Source: Waterburya agarophytonicola KI4 (lineage in GTDB: Bacteria; Cyanobacteriota; Cyanobacteriia; Cyanobacteriales; Xenococcaceae). Taken from it: a stretch of DNA of 64,000 bases. The position numbers were made by a program, and so were the translations under genes. Location: the NCBI RefSeq assembly GCF_020640915.1, contig NZ_JADWDC010000020.1, positions 1 through 64,000 of the forward strand, written 5' to 3'. This document shows, piece by piece, positions 55,225-64,000 of the stretch (position 1 is its first letter; each line of letters starts with the position of its first letter). Under the pieces are notes generated by a model, which saw nothing but the letters and a program-made list of their open reading frames with translations, searched no databases and was not told the origin of the DNA.

Positions 55225-55259
55225 TTTTAAATTTTCACCACAAGTATATATTTTAAAAA

Positions 55260-56843
55260 TTAAAATTGGAAATATAAAAACTCACTTACTCTAGAGAAAC
55301 ATAGTAAAGATAGTGAAGTTAATCCTGCAATAATTACCGTCCAAATTTTATTGGGTTTCCAAGCTAAAGATTTCCAAAACTTTTGCGACCATTCCGAACT
55401 ATTTTGCTCAACTGGCTCTGTCAAAGTAGGGTTATAGTTGCCCATCCACTGTTGAGTATTGGGAGTAAACCATGCAATTAATAAAAGTATAACAATTCCA
55501 AAAGTGGCATACTTTTGACTAATACCGACATTGACCGTGAAGCCCAAAAATCCTACTCCCAAATTTCTCAAAAAACCTAGATATTCTTCTAAAAAGACTG
55601 GTAGCTGTATGCCATCAAAGCCAAACATAGATTTAAGCATGGAAATTGCCGTGGGAAAATTATTGGCACGGAAAAATACCCAAGAAATCACCACTGCTAT
55701 AAAAGTAGTCAACCATCCGATACCGCGTAATAGCCCACCATCATTTTTTAAATTATGTCCCAAACTTTTACGGAGGGAGCGATATAAATGATTGATTACT
55801 AAGTATATTCCATGCAAGCCACCCCAAAAAATAAAAGTCCAGCCAGCACCATGCCAAAGACCTCCTAATAACATAGTGATGACTAAATTGGTATAGCGTC
55901 TCAGTTGACCTTTACGACTGCCTCCTAGAGGAATGTATAGATAATCTCGTAAAAAGTGGGAGAGAGTGATGTGCCATCTGCGCCAAAAATCGATAATACT
56001 GATTGCCTTGTAAGGTGAGTTGAAATTTAATGGTAGTTTGATGCCAAACATATAGGCTGCGCCAACTGCCATATCAGAGTATCCCGAAAAATCAAAATAG
56101 AGTTGTAAGCTATAGCCTAATGCTCCTACCCAAGCCTCGGAGAAAGTGAGATCGATTCCTTGAGAAGCAGCTGCAAATGCTAGATTGGAATATTCAGCAA
56201 TGCGATCGGCAAATATTACTTTTTTAAACAAACCAGCAACAAAAACGGTTAAACCTATAGCCAAAGCTTGCTTGTCAAATTGATAAATAGATGATTTCTC
56301 AAACTGTGGCAATACTTCTTTATGATGTACGATTGGCCCTGCTATTAACTGAGGAAAAAAGCAGACAAATAGCATGTATTTCAGAATGTTATATTCCTTA
56401 GTTTGTCCATTGTAGGCATCAACTAAATATGCTATTTGTTGAAATGTAAAGAAAGAAATTGCCAGAGGAATTATAATGGAAGGTAAGTCAAAGTTGGTAT
56501 TAAACAACTGATTGACATTTCTTACGAAAAAATTGGCATATTTAAAATAACAAATCAATCCCAAGTTAAACATGATACCAAAAAAAATAATAGCTTTTTT
56601 AACTGTTGTTTTTTCTAGTACATTACCTAACAAGTGTCCTAAACTGTAGTTGATTACGATTGATAAAATAATCAACGGTAAATTCAATGGCTTCCACCAA
56701 CCATAAAAGAATAAAGAAGCTAAGACCAACCATAGTATTGGTATCTGCTGTTTAATATATTTTTTTCTTTTTCCTAGTAAAAAAAAGACTATCAAAGTAA
56801 CAGGTAAAAACAGAAAAATAAATTCAAAAGAATTAAAAAGCAT
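55260..56843 (-). CDS. MBOAT family O-acyltransferase (AlgI-like)
   Basis: This polytopic protein belongs to the membrane-bound O-acyltransferases that pass an acetyl (acyl) group across the membrane to a polysaccharide, as AlgI does for alginate. Family motifs are clear: FDFSGYSDMAVGAAYMFGI, NFNSPYKAISIIDFWRRWHITLS (in pieces about 270-295), LRDYLYIPLGGSRKG, and LGGLWHGAGWTFIFWGGLHG with the invariant histidine. 527 residues. It is paired with the SGNH-like gene downstream, and both end the exopolysaccharide cluster. Confidence 0.92.
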   Translation of the reverse strand: MLFNSFEFIFLFLPVTLIVFFLLGKRKKYIKQQIPILWLVLASLFFYGWWKPLNLPLIILSIVINYSLGHLLGNVLEKTTVKKAIIFFGIMFNLGLICYFKYANFFVRNVNQLFNTNFDLPSIIIPLAISFFTFQQIAYLVDAYNGQTKEYNILKYMLFVCFFPQLIAGPIVHHKEVLPQFEKSSIYQFDKQALAIGLTVFVAGLFKKVIFADRIAEYSNLAFAAASQGIDLTFSEAWVGALGYSLQLYFDFSGYSDMAVGAAYMFGIKLPLNFNSPYKAISIIDFWRRWHITLSHFLRDYLYIPLGGSRKGQLRRYTNLVITMLLGGLWHGAGWTFIFWGGLHGIYLVINHLYRSLRKSLGHNLKNDGGLLRGIGWLTTFIAVVISWVFFRANNFPTAISMLKSMFGFDGIQLPVFLEEYLGFLRNLGVGFLGFTVNVGISQKYATFGIVILLLIAWFTPNTQQWMGNYNPTLTEPVEQNSSEWSQKFWKSLAWKPNKIWTVIIAGLTSLSLLCFSRVSEFLYFQF

Positions 56844-56922
56844 GATTTTATTTCATAATTTTAGTATAGTTATTTACCGTTTTAAACAGCTTGCTCAATT
56901 ATCAAAGTGATAGTTGTTGGTA

Positions 56923-56948
56923 TTCAAATACTAATTTCAAATACTAAT
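56923..56948. repeat. 13-bp perfect tandem duplication in the MBOAT leader
   Basis: TTCAAATACTAAT occurs twice in direct tandem about 80 bp upstream of the MBOAT start, in the 254-bp gap that separates it from the flippase. This gap may hold a separate promoter for the acylation pair. Confidence 0.6.
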
Positions 56949-57097
56949 CTTTGTTTAATGGGCATTGGTTTTTAATTTATCACAGTATCTATAGATTCCT
57001 TATAAAACGTCAATTTAATCAGACGAGATAGTTGAAAAAATATAAAATTACTAATATCTGTAAGCTCTCTGTTATCTGTATTTTTCGTTAGTTACAT

Positions 57098-58372
57098 CTA
57101 TCGATTTGCTCGACGGTATAACAAAAAAACAATTAACCATAAAGACACGAGCCTGATAGAATCTGAAATTAGGGTAGCCCAAGCTGCTCCTTTCCAAGAA
57201 AACTGTGGAATTAACCATATATTTAAAATAATGTTGAGGACAGCAGCCCCAAGTTGTACCATACTTCGGGCTTTTTGATGTCCAGATCCAGTTAGTGTAT
57301 CTGCTGCTAAATATTGAAAAGCGGCGATCGCTGGTAAAGGAGATAGCCAAAGCAAAGCTCCGATCGCTTCTCTATATTCTTCTCCCAAGATCGTCGGAAT
57401 AAATGGGGCGAGAAGCCAATAACCAATTAAGCTAGCGATCGCATAAAATACCAACATCGGCAACAACCGTTTGGCAAAATTAAAGCTGCCTTTGATACCA
57501 GAGGCACCGTGTTGAAAGAATCTTTTGTAGCTCGCTCCAAACAAAGCTAACAGAGGAACATTTCCCACGTCAATAAAACGATATGCCGAACCATATATTC
57601 CAGCAGAAGCCACATTAGACAACTTTCCCAGCATAGATTTATCTAAGCCAGCATTAATATTATTCGCCGAAGCACTGATGGAAAAGTATAAACCTTGTCC
57701 GATGTTTGATTTTAGTTCGGAAAACACAGGGCGAGGGGTAGCAACCATTTTGTTGACTACCAAAATAGCGATCGCAGCGGTAATGGCCGAACTAGTAAAA
57801 TACAAATATCCCCAGGTAGTAATACTAGGTTGAGCAAAAAAGGTAGACAATGATAGTGCTGCTAACAATTTACCACAGGTGCTTAATATTCCTAGTTGTG
57901 CTGTCTTTTTAACCATACTAGCTGCAACTAATGCCTTATAGCTAATATCTAAAAGCCCCAGACAAATTAAATCCGAGAGCAAAATCAATAACGTTGTCAA
58001 CCAAGTAATATTTTGAGGAAAAATTAAAGGAGAAAAAAATAACAAAGCAACTGTTAATAAAGCTCCACCAGAAATTAACAGAACTAAAGTATTACCCCAA
58101 TACATACTAAAAGAAGCTCTGTTGGTAGCAACATTTTTCACTAATACATGCTCGCTACCTAAAGCGATAAAAGGAAAAATAATTGATGCCGAGGCTGTGA
58201 TGACAATAAAAGAACCGTAATTTTCCTTCCCCAGCAAGCGGGCAACAATAATGAAATATCCTGCTTGCATAATTACATTAAACAGTTTAGATATCAACAT
58301 CCACGATGCATCTTGTGCCAAGCCACTTTGAAATAGATTTGTTGCTTTCACCCTAATCTCTGCTAGATTCAT
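57098..58372 (-). CDS. Polysaccharide flippase (Wzx-type)
   Basis: The 424-residue protein has about twelve membrane helices and opens with the usual pattern of oligosaccharide flippases (ASWMLISKLFNVIMQAGYFI, VARLLGKENYGSFIVITASA). LGKENYGSF is the typical VARxLGxxxYG signature of the MVF/MOP flippase group. It should move lipid-linked repeat units across the inner membrane. Position between the polymerase/ligase-like gene (37 bp upstream) and the acyltransferase genes fits a Wzx/Wzy-dependent pathway. Confidence 0.88.
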   Translation of the reverse strand: MNLAEIRVKATNLFQSGLAQDASWMLISKLFNVIMQAGYFIIVARLLGKENYGSFIVITASASIIFPFIALGSEHVLVKNVATNRASFSMYWGNTLVLLISGGALLTVALLFFSPLIFPQNITWLTTLLILLSDLICLGLLDISYKALVAASMVKKTAQLGILSTCGKLLAALSLSTFFAQPSITTWGYLYFTSSAITAAIAILVVNKMVATPRPVFSELKSNIGQGLYFSISASANNINAGLDKSMLGKLSNVASAGIYGSAYRFIDVGNVPLLALFGASYKRFFQHGASGIKGSFNFAKRLLPMLVFYAIASLIGYWLLAPFIPTILGEEYREAIGALLWLSPLPAIAAFQYLAADTLTGSGHQKARSMVQLGAAVLNIILNIWLIPQFSWKGAAWATLISDSIRLVSLWLIVFLLYRRANR

Positions 58373-58408
58373 GATTGCTATTTCATTCTTGTGACATTAA
58401 TCTTCAGA

Positions 58409-59677
58409 CTATTCGGAAATCGCATACTGATTATTTTTAGCTATTACTAAAGAATACGAAACTGCTGTATATAATGCCCAGAAGGAACTATTCATATTAG
58501 ATATAGTTCCTTCTGTCAAATTGGAAAGTAGAATATAGGTCAAAAATAGAAGAGGCCAAAAGCCTTCTGGGGTATTCGTTTTCCTGAGTAATGCTAGAGA
58601 TTGAACGATGGTATTAAGAAAACCAATGACGAAAACAAACAATCCCAGAAAACCTAATGACAGCCAAATATCAAGGAATCCATTGTGAGCGTAAATTACA
58701 GCAATTCTCATTGCTAGCTGAACGTAACCAGAAGGTCCATCGTAACCATTCCAAAAAGCAGCCAGTCCATAACCAAACCAAGGACGAAGTTGGATTTGAT
58801 CCCAAACATATTGCCAAATATCTGTTCTACCAGATAGAGTTACATCTTTGCCGACCAAATCTAGCAGAGAATCCGACCCCAAGCCAAATAGCAAAATTAA
58901 GCCAGCAAAACTAATAATAGTCACTGCTAGGATTGCCGAAATCATTACTTCATATCGCCATCTAAAAATGCGATAAATCATACATAAAAGCAGCATCACG
59001 AAGAAAGTTCCCAAGGCAGTTGTAGATCTAGACCAAACCATCGTGGCACAACTCAAAACCAATAGACCCCAGGATACCCAGCTATATTTACCTCCCCGAA
59101 AAGCATTTAAAAGAAAAATTACTCCTCCAGGAGCCATGAATGCTCCAAATTGGTTTTTGTGAGTAAACACACCTCGAAAAGCTCCGTCATGAACCCCTTC
59201 CATCAAGCCATATTTTGGTATTCCCACCGCAAATAAGATACTTAAAATCAACAATAAGCCATAAGTCCAAGCCAGCAAGTTTAGTTGCTCTGATAGAGTA
59301 TAACGAGTTGCCAAGTACAGTCCAAATCCAGTCGTACCGATGGCATAGATGGCAAACCTCATAGTCTGAGGAGGGTTAATTGACCAGAAATAGGAAAAGC
59401 AAACAATCCCCAGGAGTATCCAGAGAGATTTATTACTGGATATAGTTCCCAATACCCTTTTCCAGCGTATTGCCAACAAGCAAAAGGTAAGGATATAAAT
59501 TAGGATGGATATTTTGGCATTGATCGATAAATCCAAAGCCCTAATATCAACACCATCACCCTCACTCGATCCATTGGTTAAAATTAGAGGAACGATCGCC
59601 TGAGATATATGAACTAAAGAGAAGATAGAAAAAATATATTCAAAAAATCTAAAAAAGTTACTTTGGCTTTTCGTCAT
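58409..59677 (-). CDS. O-antigen ligase/polymerase-like membrane protein (Wzy/WaaL family)
   Basis: The protein has about eleven membrane helices and a large extracytoplasmic loop with the Wzy_C/O-antigen ligase pattern: GVFTHKNQFGAFMAPG and SGRTDIWQYVWDQIQLRPWFGYGLAAF, including the conserved arginine and the His in IYAHNGFLDIWLSLG. In a Wzc/Wzx context it most likely polymerises repeat units (Wzy role). The start is the ATG at 59677; 422 residues. Confidence 0.85.
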   Translation of the reverse strand: MTKSQSNFFRFFEYIFSIFSLVHISQAIVPLILTNGSSEGDGVDIRALDLSINAKISILIYILTFCLLAIRWKRVLGTISSNKSLWILLGIVCFSYFWSINPPQTMRFAIYAIGTTGFGLYLATRYTLSEQLNLLAWTYGLLLILSILFAVGIPKYGLMEGVHDGAFRGVFTHKNQFGAFMAPGGVIFLLNAFRGGKYSWVSWGLLVLSCATMVWSRSTTALGTFFVMLLLCMIYRIFRWRYEVMISAILAVTIISFAGLILLFGLGSDSLLDLVGKDVTLSGRTDIWQYVWDQIQLRPWFGYGLAAFWNGYDGPSGYVQLAMRIAVIYAHNGFLDIWLSLGFLGLFVFVIGFLNTIVQSLALLRKTNTPEGFWPLLFLTYILLSNLTEGTISNMNSSFWALYTAVSYSLVIAKNNQYAISE

Positions 59678-59800
59678 AATATCGAGGCTATTGGTGGTGA
59701 AAACCAGATATGAATTAATTATTATTGAAGATTTATACAGTTTCTTGGGAGTTGATTATCAACTCGTCATTATACATTTTTTAAAACTCTTTAATTAAGA

Positions 59801-60811
59801 TTAGTCAAATGTCAAGCTAACATATTCGTTTTCTTTAGTAGGCGAAATATCTAAGGTTTTATTTTCTAAAATAGTAATTAACTTATTGGTGAAATAGATC
59901 GAAATATAAGGACACCTGATAATTTGAATTAGAGTATGAATAATTTTTTTATGTTTAATGTGTTCTATGGCACGATAGTATGCCAACCTTTTTTGAAAAA
60001 TTTTGAGATTTTGATACATCGCTGCAATGGCATTCTCATCTCGGTCGAATTTAGCTTTTTCTAGATCGATAAAACTTTGAGTAATTTCACAAGATTGGGC
60101 TAAATACTCAGTTGGTTTTCGAGTAGAAAGAGATACCTCACGAGTACGGTAATAATAATATGGTCGAGGTACTAGCAAGAATCGTGCTTTGTTTAACAAG
60201 CACTCTAAATAAAGAATAAAATCTTCTCCCACGTTAATAGATTCGTTATATTTAATATTGTGTTCGAGCAGAAATTCTCGTCTCATCAAAGGTTTGGTAT
60301 AACCAAAGCTCCAATTTCTAGGAGCATTAATGGGAGAAGGGCGATCTGTGGTGATAAACCTAACTGCATCAACTATTTCTACAAAATTATTCCTTGATTG
60401 ATTTTCTTGCAATAAAGTACTCCAAGAATATTGTTCGCGATCGCGAATCAAAAACAGATCGTCAGCCACAAAGTCGGCATTTTGCTGCAATGCTATTTTT
60501 ACAAGATTTTCCAAACGCTCTGGCGCGTACCAATCGTCAGAATCTAGCAAGGCAATCCAGTTGCCTTTAGCCAGTTTGATTCCACAGTTACGCACGCTAC
60601 TTACACCTCTATTTTGCTTGTTAGCAACGATCTTGAGTCGACTATCTTTAAAACTACGAGCTACTTTCAATGTAGAATCAGTAGAGCCATCATCTACTAG
60701 GATAATTTCAAAATTATCGTAGGTTTGAGCAAAAACAGACTCCAAAGCTTGAGCAATATATTCTTCGCAGTTATACGCGGGTATGATTACGGATACTTCT
60801 GGTTTCATCAA
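59801..60811 (-). CDS. Family 2 glycosyltransferase
   Basis: The first 220 residues form a GT-A fold: VSVIIPAYNCEEYIAQALES, IILVDDGSTDSTLKVA with the DDGS motif, GVSSVRNCGIKLAKGNWIAL, and the DxD equivalent LLDSDDWY. This is an inverting family 2 enzyme that adds a sugar to a lipid-linked repeat unit; donor and linkage cannot be told. A C-terminal helical extension (about 220-336) is typical. It lies in the exopolysaccharide cluster, 30 bp from the phosphodiesterase-like gene. Confidence 0.9.
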   Translation of the reverse strand: MMKPEVSVIIPAYNCEEYIAQALESVFAQTYDNFEIILVDDGSTDSTLKVARSFKDSRLKIVANKQNRGVSSVRNCGIKLAKGNWIALLDSDDWYAPERLENLVKIALQQNADFVADDLFLIRDREQYSWSTLLQENQSRNNFVEIVDAVRFITTDRPSPINAPRNWSFGYTKPLMRREFLLEHNIKYNESINVGEDFILYLECLLNKARFLLVPRPYYYYRTREVSLSTRKPTEYLAQSCEITQSFIDLEKAKFDRDENAIAAMYQNLKIFQKRLAYYRAIEHIKHKKIIHTLIQIIRCPYISIYFTNKLITILENKTLDISPTKENEYVSLTFD

Positions 60812-60841
60812 TCTAAATTAGTTATAAAAGTTTTATCAAAT

Positions 60842-62530
60842 TTATACCGAAGGTGCTGAACTACGAATCTTCTTCAGCAATGATTTGCCGTCTAGATGTT
60901 CGGGAATTTCTACATTCATTAGATCCAAAATTGTGGGGGCTAAATCTACTGCCTCTCCCCCAGGAAGATCTATTCCTCTAGGAATATCTGGGCCTTTAGC
61001 AGCCACAAAACCTTGACCCTTATGACCTCCCGCACGACAGTGAGTTAGAGGGCCAATACGTCCCAATTTAGAACTGTCTACTACATCTGTCATTGGTTCT
61101 TGCCAGATGACTACTATGTCTGCATCGGGTAACTTGGGATTATCATCTAAAGGAGTAGTACGAGTTTTGACTGCCTGTTTGACTATCTTTTTGCCAGTTC
61201 TGGCATCAACCAAGTCGTAGAGAAGATCAATTATTTCATCACACAAAGCAAAGTAGGCTGAAGGTTCGACTACTCCATCTCGTTCTCTTCCTTTGAGGTT
61301 AATACGGATATGACCGTTGGTAAACGCGGGTAAAGCAAATGCTTTCATTTCAGGCCAAAGAGGAGAGTACCACATCCCAGGCATCCAACCCATTGCTACT
61401 TCCTGTTCGATAGGCTCATCTAGCAAGCTATAGGGAGAAAGTAAACCATGTTTTTTACCTCGGAGGAATTTTTTGTGCGTCCAAGTACGGAATAGTTTTT
61501 TAATTGGATTAGGTTCGTGTATCTGACTCCAAATTTCTCCAGGCCAAGAGTTACGAATAGGCTTGGTAATAATTGGTCCTGGGTCAGTACCAACTTTTCC
61601 TGGTGCGAGGGCAGCTTTACCATAGTGGAGGCGATATAGTAATTCTGGTAACACTGCCATGCTCAGGAGATCGGTAAAGTTACCAGCCATACCGTGAGCA
61701 GAGAAGCAGACTACGTTAGCATTTTTTGGTGCTTCTGCTAAAATTTCTCCAATAGCTGCATCCACTCTTTTATAGGTATTGAGAACGGGGTCTTCTTGTC
61801 TTGTACCGTTGTTGGTTAGATGGTTGTATACAGCGTGGTCATCTTGACTGTAGTTGTAGACATCGTGGCCGATGGTATGGGTTTCTCCAAACACCATTAA
61901 AAATAAGTCCCAGTTGTCTTGTTTGAGCATTTCACGAGCGATCGCTGAATGACCCTCAATACTTTCTTTACAAGCATTCTCGACCCACTCAACATATTCA
62001 GGATTCCACCACAGTCCATTATCGTTATGCAACACGGGGTTTTTACCGTATTTTTCAGTAATTTGGCAGAAAAGTTCGGGAGGATGAGAAGCACTTACTG
62101 TATAAGGATAGTGACCGCCCCACCCGAGTATTTGAGGGCCGTTAATATCATCAGAAAGTGTAGTAACGGGAACATCTAATACTGCAACTTTATAGTCCTT
62201 ACCTAAAGCATAAAAGGGAGCAAATTCTTTGTAGTCGTAACCGCTCTCCACTACATCGCAAATGATGCCATAATTATCAGGGTTGTATGCTGCTGTATCC
62301 CAATAACCTAAAGTGTCTGGACGACATCCCGTGTTGAAAGTTGCCCATAAGGGTTCTGTGGTTGAATAATCCGTAGGCTGACCGCAATAATTTACTGTAT
62401 TGTCTAAACGGCTGTAAGTTCCCGCTTCAACGATCTTACTCAAGTTAGGTAAATGTCCCCCAGCCATCCATTCTTCGATTAATCTGGGTTCGCCCGCATC
62501 TAAGCCAATTACGATAGTTGATTTTTTCAT
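60842..62530 (-). CDS. Alkaline-phosphatase-superfamily (type I phosphodiesterase/nucleotide pyrophosphatase-like) protein
   Basis: The 562-residue protein has the superfamily layout: a metal aspartate in VIGLDAGEP near the N-terminus, the nucleophile region TTEPLWATFNTG, FGETHTIGHDVY with a metal-type histidine, and VCFSAHGMAG (SDHG-like metal site, with Ala for Asp). C-terminal blocks CRAGGHKGQGFVA and DLAPTILDLMNVEIPEHLDG resemble those of phosphopentomutase/phosphoglycerate-mutase-like and sulfatase-like proteins. No signal peptide is seen. Such proteins occur in some cyanobacterial polysaccharide clusters; the substrate is unknown. Hydrolysis of a phospho-sugar or nucleotide-sugar bond is an inference. 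Confidence 0.8.
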   Translation of the reverse strand: MKKSTIVIGLDAGEPRLIEEWMAGGHLPNLSKIVEAGTYSRLDNTVNYCGQPTDYSTTEPLWATFNTGCRPDTLGYWDTAAYNPDNYGIICDVVESGYDYKEFAPFYALGKDYKVAVLDVPVTTLSDDINGPQILGWGGHYPYTVSASHPPELFCQITEKYGKNPVLHNDNGLWWNPEYVEWVENACKESIEGHSAIAREMLKQDNWDLFLMVFGETHTIGHDVYNYSQDDHAVYNHLTNNGTRQEDPVLNTYKRVDAAIGEILAEAPKNANVVCFSAHGMAGNFTDLLSMAVLPELLYRLHYGKAALAPGKVGTDPGPIITKPIRNSWPGEIWSQIHEPNPIKKLFRTWTHKKFLRGKKHGLLSPYSLLDEPIEQEVAMGWMPGMWYSPLWPEMKAFALPAFTNGHIRINLKGRERDGVVEPSAYFALCDEIIDLLYDLVDARTGKKIVKQAVKTRTTPLDDNPKLPDADIVVIWQEPMTDVVDSSKLGRIGPLTHCRAGGHKGQGFVAAKGPDIPRGIDLPGGEAVDLAPTILDLMNVEIPEHLDGKSLLKKIRSSAPSV

Positions 62531-62599
62531 GTTGTATGTCAGAAATGATTTTTCTCGGTTGTGACTAATTTACGAAATAAACAGAAAAATTATGTACTT

Positions 62600-64000
62600 T
62601 TACGCAGGAGCAGTTTTAGAGGGACTACTTTCACCAGAAGGAGAGAAATAGTTTTTACTGTATTTAGCATGATATGAATAGCGATCGAACTCATTCGGTT
62701 TGACTCCGTTGATGACCATGCCCAAAACTTTTTGAGCTAGATTAGCATTAGCAATAGTCTCTTGAGCTAATTCCGCACTTTCGGTTTCGACAACTCCTGG
62801 TCTACTGACAAAGACAATACCATCGACGAGTTTACTTAAAGTTAAAACATCGGCAGTAACAGCCAGAGGGGGTGCGTCGATAATTATCAGTTCGTATTCT
62901 TTTCTGGCAGTTCCCACCAGTTCGCTCATTTCTGACGAATCTAATAATGCTAGAGGATTGGGAGCGATAACTCCTGCTGTGAGTAAGTCTAGTTGTTTCA
63001 TTGGTTGACTTACTACTTTAGCCAAGGGGGTTTTGTGAGCTATTACGTCTTTAACTCCTGCTTTATTACTTACCTGCCATAGTTCGTGTTGAGAAGCTTT
63101 TCTCAAATCTCCATCAATCAGTAAAACTTTACGACCCAACTGAGCCATTGCTGCTGCTAGATTAGCAGCTACAGTAGATTTTCCTTCTCCTGGGACTGAA
63201 CTAGTCATCAAGATAACTTTTGGTTGTCTCTTAACTGCCAGAAACTTGAGGTTAGTTTGAATCATGCGATAAACTTCACTGGCAAAAGAATCAGGTTCTC
63301 TTTGTACGACAATTCCGCCTTGAGCTTCTTGAAGCATGTCCAAAGGAACGATTCCCAATACTTGATAAGAGAATTTTTGTTTAATTTCGGGAATTGTTTT
63401 GAGGGTACGATCCTGCATCTCTAGTAAGACGGCAGTCAGGTTAGAAAGGAATAGTCCCATCAAAATACCCAGAGCCATTAATGCCACTCTTCCCGTACTA
63501 CCTTCTTCGGGAACTTGTCCTAACTCGATGACTTCCGCATTGCCTGTTTTTTGATTTTCTTGTATTGCTAAATTTTCTTTATTGACTAGTAGAGTCTCAA
63601 AGCTATTACGAGCAGTGTCGACTTCGCGGAGTAAAGTTTTTTCTTGTTTTTCGAGTCGAGGAATGTCTTTGGTTCGATTCAAGTATACTTGCTGATATTG
63701 AGCTAGAGCAGATACTTCTGTTTGCAGACTCAATTCTTCTATTTTGAGGCTAATAAATCTTTCTAGTTGATTTTCCTTGAGATTGTTGCCGCCCTGTAGC
63801 AAACCTGTGGAAACTTGCGCTCCGACATACTGGCGAATTAATTGCTGTAATTGAGAGTTTAAAACTTGTTTTTTCTCATTTAAGCTGGCAACAACTGGAT
63901 GGTTGTCGTTAAATCGTTGGCGTTCTTGAGATAATTGAGTTTCAGTAGCACCTAGTTGCTCGATGATGCTTTGAACCTGGGGGGTGTTTGCTAGCTGATC
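62600..64000 (-). CDS. Wzc-type polysaccharide co-polymerase/tyrosine autokinase (5' end outside window)
   Basis: The frame is open to the window edge, so the N-terminal part, with the Wzz domain and first membrane helix, lies beyond 64000. Visible are the periplasmic coiled coil (QRQRFNDNHPVVASLNEKK, GNVR-type region), the second membrane helix (VALMALGILMGLFLSNLTAV), and the cytoplasmic kinase: Walker A SSVPGEGKST, Walker A' LLIDGDLRKA and Walker B LIIDAPP. The tail has a tyrosine cluster (DRYSYHAKYSKNYF), the autophosphorylation site. It controls chain length and export of the polymer and is the first gene seen of the cluster in transcription order. Confidence 0.92.
   Translation of the reverse strand, partial: DQLANTPQVQSIIEQLGATETQLSQERQRFNDNHPVVASLNEKKQVLNSQLQQLIRQYVGAQVSTGLLQGGNNLKENQLERFISLKIEELSLQTEVSALAQYQQVYLNRTKDIPRLEKQEKTLLREVDTARNSFETLLVNKENLAIQENQKTGNAEVIELGQVPEEGSTGRVALMALGILMGLFLSNLTAVLLEMQDRTLKTIPEIKQKFSYQVLGIVPLDMLQEAQGGIVVQREPDSFASEVYRMIQTNLKFLAVKRQPKVILMTSSVPGEGKSTVAANLAAAMAQLGRKVLLIDGDLRKASQHELWQVSNKAGVKDVIAHKTPLAKVVSQPMKQLDLLTAGVIAPNPLALLDSSEMSELVGTARKEYELIIIDAPPLAVTADVLTLSKLVDGIVFVSRPGVVETESAELAQETIANANLAQKVLGMVINGVKPNEFDRYSYHAKYSKNYFSPSGESSPSKTAPA

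Overview
The window looks like chromosomal DNA of a low-GC cyanobacterium. The octamer GCGATCGC (the HIP1 repeat) occurs about a dozen times in the first 10 kb by eye count. Several genes belong to cyanobacterial families: Tic22, a DUF3181-type protein, a KaiB-domain protein and an olefin synthase. The olefin synthase and the general gene style fit the unicellular or pleurocapsalean side of the phylum (Stanieria/Pleurocapsa-like), but the genus is a guess.

Layout. 1-1014: remains of multi-sensor Ser/Thr kinase genes, two oppositely oriented fragments that both stop at one ~210-bp inverted-repeat element flanked by TA. 1076-7916: recJ, a predicted ethylene-binding diguanylate cyclase, a small SRPBCC-like protein and a repeated TM-helix membrane protein. 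8058-16382: a single 2774-residue type I polyketide synthase with the order FAAL-ACP-KS-AT-KR-ACP-sulfotransferase-thioesterase, the olefin synthase (Ols) that makes terminal alkenes from fatty acids. 16429-29368: tyrS, an orphan two-partner-secretion porin, dprA, a membrane-anchored receiver protein, an MFS transporter, a J-domain/TPR membrane protein convergent with a KaiB-domain protein, pilT and a small membrane protein. 29593-37753: an EF-G paralogue, an M1 aminopeptidase with HEAT repeats, an MscS channel and an NAD kinase. 37983-51137: a candidate FtsL-like protein next to ftsI, a Cys-rich exported protein, an alpha-carbonic anhydrase, proA-folB, a degenerate histidine kinase, a YrdC protein, prmC, tic22, tRNA-Arg(ACG), moaC, two small cyanobacterial proteins, a second membrane-anchored receiver protein and gatB. 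51539-54070: citrate synthase and an MFS transporter. 54076-64000: an exopolysaccharide cluster on the minus strand, cut by the window end. In transcription order it holds a Wzc-type tyrosine kinase (partial), a phosphodiesterase-like protein, a family 2 glycosyltransferase, a Wzy/O-antigen-ligase-like protein, a Wzx-type flippase, an MBOAT O-acyltransferase and its SGNH-like partner.

How the parts relate. Most of the window is housekeeping genes in short transcription units. The cooperating groups are the exopolysaccharide cluster (polymer assembly, export and O-acylation), the ftsL-like/ftsI pair (septal wall synthesis), the single-gene alkene pathway, and pilT plus dprA, both useful in pilus-dependent DNA uptake although they are not adjacent. 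The most notable regulatory genes are the ethylene-binding diguanylate cyclase and the two receiver-only proteins with a C-terminal membrane anchor. Short heptamer repeats abut or contain several gene starts. No CRISPR array, rRNA, prophage or intact transposase was found.
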